Shown here: one piece after another, positions 58,086-64,000 of the stretch
Layout of the letters: every line of letters begins with the position of its first letter
Position numbering within the stretch: position 1 is the first letter of the stretch
Source of the DNA: Heligmosomoides polygyrus polygyrus
Lineage: Eukaryota; Nematoda; Chromadorea; Rhabditida; Heligmosomidae
Direction of reading: 5' to 3'
DNA length: 64,000 bases
Assembly (NCBI GenBank): GCA_947396885.1
Contig: OX377205.1
Span: 100,236,428 to 100,300,427, forward strand
Notes under the pieces: generated by a model
Database searches by the model: none
The model's input: the letters and a program-made list of their open reading frames with translations, nothing else
Told to the model about the DNA's origin: nothing
Translations under genes and position numbers: made by a program

Positions 58086-61000
58086 ACGGTTCTGTTGAGC
58101 TCGAAAAGCACTGTCGAACGGTGTTGATTTCGGCCAATTTCGGAAAAACTGATTTTTTGACTATCTCCGATCGAGGACGAGTACGAGCTAAGCCGAGCAT
58201 GGTGACGTCGCCGAAAACCAATATTTTCAAATTTCGCCAAGTTGGGTACCATTCGATAGAGCTTTTGTTAGCAAATTGAACGGTTTTACTTAGAGTAGCG
58301 AGAAGTGTAAGATGAGCGAGCAAGGGCGCGGAGAACATCGACCGTTGATGTGCCAAATTACACGCGCGGGCGTGTTTGGAGCTCAATAACTCCGTCAAGC
58401 TTGAATCGTTCCGGCTACCGCTTGTGGGTTTTGTAGCCAGTAAGAAGTTCCAGTAGCATTCCTTAGTACAGGGACGTAGGTTAAGAAAGGGCATAGTTAT
58501 AGCGGTGCGAATATGCGGGTTAGGCTTGAGTGACAGGATTTTTTTACGAATTCAGTCGACCACTGCGGTGAGAGGCGAAAAGCTACCGGCCCAAAAATGC
58601 ATAGGTGAGCAAGCTAGTGAAGGTTCTTCACACTGACATAATGACAACTCTACACCTTCCTATATTGCCTTAACCCAAGCTGCCGTTTTGGGCGACTTTG
58701 GCGTTTTGGCGTTCTGCGGCTGAAGCTTCCTCCGCCCTTGCGCGCCCATATTAGAGTTTTCGACACTTACAATAGTACGGTTCTGTTGAGCTCGAAAAGC
58801 ACTGTCGAACGGTGTTGATTTCGGCCAATTTCGGAAAAACTGATTTTTTGACTATCTCCGATCGAGGACGAGTACGAGCTAAGCCGAGCATGGTGACGTC
58901 GCCGAAAACCAATGTTTTCAAATTTCGCCAAGTTGGGTACCATTCGATAGAGCTTTTGTTAGCAAATTGAACGGTTTTACTTAGAGTAGCGAGAAGTGTA
59001 AGATGAGCGAGCAAGGGCGCGGAGAACATCGACCGTTGATGTGCCAAATTACACGCGCGGGCGTGTTTGGAGCTCAATAACTCCGTCAAGCTTGAATCGT
59101 TCCGGCTACCGCTTGTGAGTTTTGTAGCCAGTAAGAAGTTCCAGTAGCATTCCATAGTATAGCGACGTAGCTTAAGAACGGGTAAAGTTATAGGGGTGCG
59201 AATATGCGGGTTAGGCTTGAGTGACAGGATTTTTTTACGAATTCAGTCGACCACTGCGGTGAGAGGCGGAAAGCTACCGGCCCAAAAATGCATAGGTGAG
59301 CAAGCTAGTGAAGGTTCTTCACACTGACATAATGACAACTCTACACCTTCCTATATTGCCTTAACCCAAGCTGCCGTTTTGGGCGACTTTGGCGTTTTGG
59401 CGTTCTGCGGCTGAAGCTTCCTCCGCCCTTGCGCGCCCATATTAGAGTTTTCGACACTTCCAATAGTACGGTTCTGTTGAGCTCGAAAAGCACTGTCGAA
59501 CGGTGTTGATTTCGGCCAATTTCGGAAAAACTGATTTTTTGACAATCTCCGATCGAGGACGAGTACGAGCTAAGCCGAGCCTGCGCGGACGGTGACGTCC
59601 CGGAGAACCAGTATTTTCAAATTTCGCCAAGTTGGGTACCATTCGATAGAGCTTTTGATAGCAAATTGAACGGTTTTACTTAGAGTAGCGAGAAGTGTAA
59701 GATGAGCGAGCAAGGGCGCGGAGAACATCGACCGTTGATGTGCCAAATTACACGCGCGGGCGTGTTTGGAGCTCAATAACTCCGTCAAGCTTGAATCGTT
59801 CCGGCTACCGCTTGTGAGTTTTGTAGCCAGTAAGAAGTTCCAGTAGCAATCCATAGTATAGCGACGTAGCTTAAGAACGGGTAAAGTTATAGGGGTGCGA
59901 ATATGCGGGTTAGGCTTGAGTGACAGGATTTTTTTACGAATTCAGTCGACCACTGCGGTGAGAGGCGGAAAGCTACCGGCCCAAAAATGCATAGGTGAGC
60001 AAGCTAGTGAAGGTTCTTCACACTGACATAATGACAACTCTACACCTTCCTATATTGCCTTAACCCAAGCTGCCGTTTTGGGCGATTTTGGCGTTTTGGC
60101 GTTCTGCGGCTGAAGCTTCCTCCGCCCTTGCGCGCCCATATTAGAGTATTCGACACTTCCAATAGTACGGTTCTGTTGAGCTCGAAAAGCACTGTCGAAC
60201 GGTGTTGATTTCGGCCAATTTCGGAAAAACTGATTTTTTGACTATCTCCGATCGAGGACGAGTACGAGCTAAGCCGAGCATGGTGACGTCGCCGAAAACC
60301 AATGTTTTCAAATTTCGCCAAGTTGGGTACCATTCGATAGAGCTTTTGTTAGCAAATTGAACGGTTTTACTTAGAGTAGCGAGAAGTGTAAGATGAGCGA
60401 GCAAGGGCGCGGAGAACATCGACCGTTGATGTGCCAAATTACACGCGCGGGCGTGTTTGGAGCTCAATAACTCCGTCAAGCTTGAATCGTTCCGGCTACC
60501 GCTTGTGGGTTTCGCAGCCAGTAAGAAGTTCCAGTAGCATTCCTTAGTACAGGGACGTAGGTTAGGAAAGGGCATAGTTATAGCGGTGCGAATATGCGGG
60601 TTAGGCTTGAGTGACAGGATTTTTTTACGAATTCAGTCGACCACTGCGGTGAGACGCGGAAAGCTACCGGCCCAAAAATGCATAGGTGAGCAAGGTAGTG
60701 AAGGTTCTTCACACTGACATAATGACAACTCTACACCTTCCTATATTGCCTTAACCCAAGCTGCCGTTTTGGGCGACTTTGGCGTTTTGGCGTTCTGCGG
60801 CTGAAGCTTCCTCCGCCCTTGCGCGCCCATATTAGAGTTTTCGACACTTCCAATAGTACGGTTCTGTTGAGCTCGAAAAGCACTGTCGAACGGTGTTGAT
60901 TTCGGCCAATTTCGGAAAAACTGATTTTTTGACAATTTCCCATCGAGGACGAGTACGAGCTAAGTCGAGCATGCGTGACGGTGACGTCACCGCAAACCAA

Positions 61001-64000
61001 TATTTTCAAATTCCGCCAAGTTGGGTACCATTCGATAGAGCTTTTGTTAGCAAATTGAACGGTTTTACTTAGAGTAGCGAGAAGTGTAAGATGAGCGAGC
61101 AAGGGCGCGGAGAACATCGACCGTTGATGTGCCAAATTACACGCGCGGGCGTGTTTGGAGCTCAATAACTCCGTCAAGCTTGAATCGTTCCGGCTACCGC
61201 TTGTGAGTTTGGTAGCCAGTAAGAAGTTCCAGTAGCAATCCATAGTATAGCGACGTAGCTTAAGAACGGGTAAAGTTATAGGGGTGCGAATATGCGGGTT
61301 AGGCTTGAGTGACAGGATTTTTTTACGAATTCAGTCGACCACTGCGGTGAGAGGCGGAAAGCTACCGGCCCAAAAATGCATAGGTGAGCAAGCTAGTGAA
61401 GGTTCTTCACACTGACATAATGACAACTCTACACCTTCCTATATTGCCTTAACCCAAGCTGCCTTTTGGGCGACTTTGGCGTTTTGGCGTTCTGCGGCTG
61501 AAGCTTCCTCCGCCCTTGCGCGCCCATATTAGAGTATTCGACACTTCCAATAGTAGGGTTCTGTTGAGCTCGAAAAGCACTGTCGAATGTTGTCAATTTC
61601 GACCAATTTCGGAAAAACTGATTTTTTGACAATCTCCGATCGAGGACGAGTACGAGCTAAGCCGAGCCTGCGCGGACGGTGACGTCCCGGAGAACCAGTA
61701 TTTTCAAATTTCGCCAAGTTGGGTACCATTCGATAGAGCTTTTGATAGCAAATTGAACGGTTTTACTTAGAGTAGCGAGAAGTGTAAGATGAGCGAGCAA
61801 GGGCGCGGAGAACATCGACCGTTGATGTGCCAAATTACACGCGCGGGCGTGTTTGGAGCTCAATAACTCCGTCAAGCTTGAATCGTTCCGGCTACTGCTT
61901 GTGGGTTTTGTAGCCAGTAAGAAGTTCCAGTAGCACTCCATAGTACAGGGACGTAGCTTAAGAAAGGGCATAGTTATAGCGGTGCGAATATGCGGATTAG
62001 GCTTGAGTGACAGGATTTTTTTACGAATTCAGTCGACCACTGCGGTGAGACGCGGAAAGCTACCGGCCCAAAAATGCATAGGTGAGCAAGCTAGTGAAGG
62101 TTCTTCACACTGACATAATGACAACTCTACACCTTCCTGTATTGCCTTAACCCAAGCTGCCGTTTTGGGCGACTTTGGTGTTTTGGCGTTCTGCGGCTGA
62201 AGCTTCCTCCGCCCTTGCGCGCCCATATTAGAGTTTTCGACACTTCCAATAGTACGGTTCTGTTGAGCTCGAAAAGCACTGTCGAACGGTGTTGATTTCG
62301 GCCAATTTCGGAAAAACTGATTTTTTGACAATTTCCCATCGAGGACGAGTACGAGCTAAGTCGAGCATGCGTGACGGTGACGTCACCGCAAACCAATATT
62401 TTCAAATTCCGCCAAGTTGGGTACCATTCGATAGAGCTTTTGTTAGCAAATTGAACGGTTTTACTTAGAGTAGCGAGAAGTGTAAGATGAGCGAGCAAGG
62501 GCGCGGAGAACATCGACCGTTGATGTGCCAAATTACACGCGCGGGCGTGTTTGGAGCTCAATAACTCCGTCAAGCTTGAATCGTTCCGGCTACTGCTTGT
62601 GGGTTTTGTAGCCAATAAGAAGTTCCAGTAGCACTCCATAGTACAGGGACGTAGCTTAAGAAAGGGCATAGTTATAGCGGTGCGAATATGCGGGTTAGGC
62701 TTGAGTGACAGGATTTTTTTACGAATTCAGTCGACCACTGCGGTGAGAGGCGGAAAGCTACCGGCCCAAAAATGCATAGGTGAGCAAGTTAGTGAAGGTT
62801 CTTCACACTGACATAATGACAACTCTACACCTTCCTATATTGCCTTAACCAAAGCTGCCGTTTTGGGCGACTTTGGCGTTTTGGCGTTCTGCGGCTGAAG
62901 CTTCCTCCGCCCTTGCTCGCCCATATTAGAGTTTTCGACACTTCCAATAGTACGGTTCTGTTGAGCTCGAAAAGCACTGTCGAACGGTGTTGATTTCGGC
63001 CAATTTCGGAAAAACTGATTTTTTGACAATTTCCCATCGAGGACGAGTACGAGCTAAGTCGAGCATGCGTGACGGTGACGTCACCGCAAACCAATATTTT
63101 CAAATTCCGCCAAGTTGGGTACCATTCGATAGAGCTTTTGATAGCAAATTGAACGGTTTTACTTAGAGTAGCGAGAAGTGTAAGATGAGCGAGCAAGGGC
63201 GCGGAGAACATCGACCGTTGATGTGCCAAATTACACGCGCGGGCGTGTTTGGAGCTCAATAACTCCGTCAAGCTTGAATCGTTCCGGCTACTGCTTGTGG
63301 GTTTTGTAGCCAATAAGAAGTTCCAGTAGCACTCCATAGTACAGGGACGTAGCTTAAGAAAGGGCATAGTTATAGCGGTGCGAATATGCGGGTTAGGCTT
63401 GAGTGACAGGATTTTTTTACGAATTCAGTCGACCACTGCGGTGAGAGGCGGAAAGCTACCGGCCCAAAAATGCATAGGTGAGCAAGTTAGTGAAGGTTCT
63501 TCACACTGACATAATGACAACTCTACACCTTCCTATATTGCCTTAACCAAAGCTGCCGTTTTGGGCGACTTTGGCGTTTTGGCGTTCTGCGGCTGAAGCT
63601 TCCTCCGCCCTTGCTCGCCCATATTAGAGTTTTCGACACTTCCAATAGTACGGTTCTGTTGAGCTCGAAAAGCACTGTCGAACGGTGTTGATTTCGGCCA
63701 ATTTCGGAAAAACTGATTTTTTGACAATTTCCCATCGAGGACGAGTACGAGCTAAGTCGAGCATGCGTGACGGTGACGTCACCGCAAACCAATATTTTCA
63801 AATTCCGCCAAGTTGGGTACCATTCGATAGAGCTTTTGATAGCAAATTGAACGGTTTTACTTAGAGTAGCGAGAAGTGTAAGAGGAGCGAGCAAGGACTC
63901 GGAGAACATCGACCGTTGATGTGCCAAATTACACGCGCGGGCGTGTTTGGAGCTCAATAACTCCGTCAAGCTTGAATCGTTCCGGCTACCGCTTGTGGGT
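58060..64000 (-). repeat. Satellite array, right end, mixed monomers
   Basis: Units from 58 to 62 kb are mixed short and long forms resembling 41-44 kb. The last three (62127, 62825 and 63523 landmarks) repeat every 698 bp and are nearly identical. The array continues past the window. Confidence 0.85.

Larger units (their letters stand above)
30937..64000 (-). repeat. Satellite array, - arm, main segment (~47 monomers)
   Basis: Uninterrupted monomers of 688-700 bp to the right edge, all in - orientation. Two lengths dominate: ~699 bp units with GAGCCTGCGCGGACGGTGACGTC, and ~691 bp units with the shorter GAGCATGGTGACGTC. A third form reads GAGCATGCGTGACGGTGACGTCACC. These forms alternate in regular patterns that define higher-order repeats. 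No non-satellite sequence was seen between 30941 and 64000. Confidence 0.97.

Noticed and set aside
1..64000. CRISPR-like array
   Set aside because: The repeats are ~690 bp satellite monomers without short direct repeats and unique spacers, and no cas genes are present.

Overview
The window is almost wholly satellite DNA from an animal genome, most likely a nematode. The evidence for a nematode is a complete RTE-clade non-LTR retrotransposon and a gag type of the kind I know to be abundant in strongylid/rhabditid worms. That placement is recalled family knowledge, not a search. No host gene, tRNA, rRNA or CRISPR array was recognised.

Layout. (1) 1-14038 is a tandem array of a ~688 bp monomer read on the + strand, interrupted at 3059-6193 by an intact RTE element with a 19 bp target-site duplication. 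(2) 14039-14238 is a 200 N assembly gap, followed by ~190 bp of mostly non-satellite junction sequence. (3) From ~14427 to the right edge the same satellite runs on the - strand as a ~690-699 bp monomer, so the window is a giant inverted repeat of satellite centred on the gap. (4) The - arm carries three LTR-retrotransposon footprints. 17912-22647 is a Gypsy-like element with 270 bp LTRs that has lost most of pol, leaving a gag fragment joined to an integrase fragment. 25435-25859 is a solo LTR. 27260-30936 is a second element with 425 bp LTRs, an intact 719-codon gag frame with a zinc knuckle, and no pol. All three are transcribed toward lower coordinates.

The - arm is organised into higher-order repeats: dimers of ~1.4 kb, a 2247 bp compound unit, trimers of ~2.09 kb, and an 8367 bp super-unit covering much of 44-58 kb. 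The + arm is mainly monomeric, with two sequence subfamilies. The solo LTR and the gag-only element share the same insertion junction and the same satellite flanks, so they look like duplicate descendants of one insertion. The two different LTR families inserted only 10 bp apart in the monomer. Each monomer holds a long latent reading frame broken by one TAG and one homopolymer frameshift; a few copies lack one or other of these breaks.

Nothing here forms a cooperating gene set. The window is best read as a heterochromatic satellite block (centromeric, subtelomeric or sex-linked cannot be told from sequence) that accumulates retrotransposons and is rearranged by unequal exchange.
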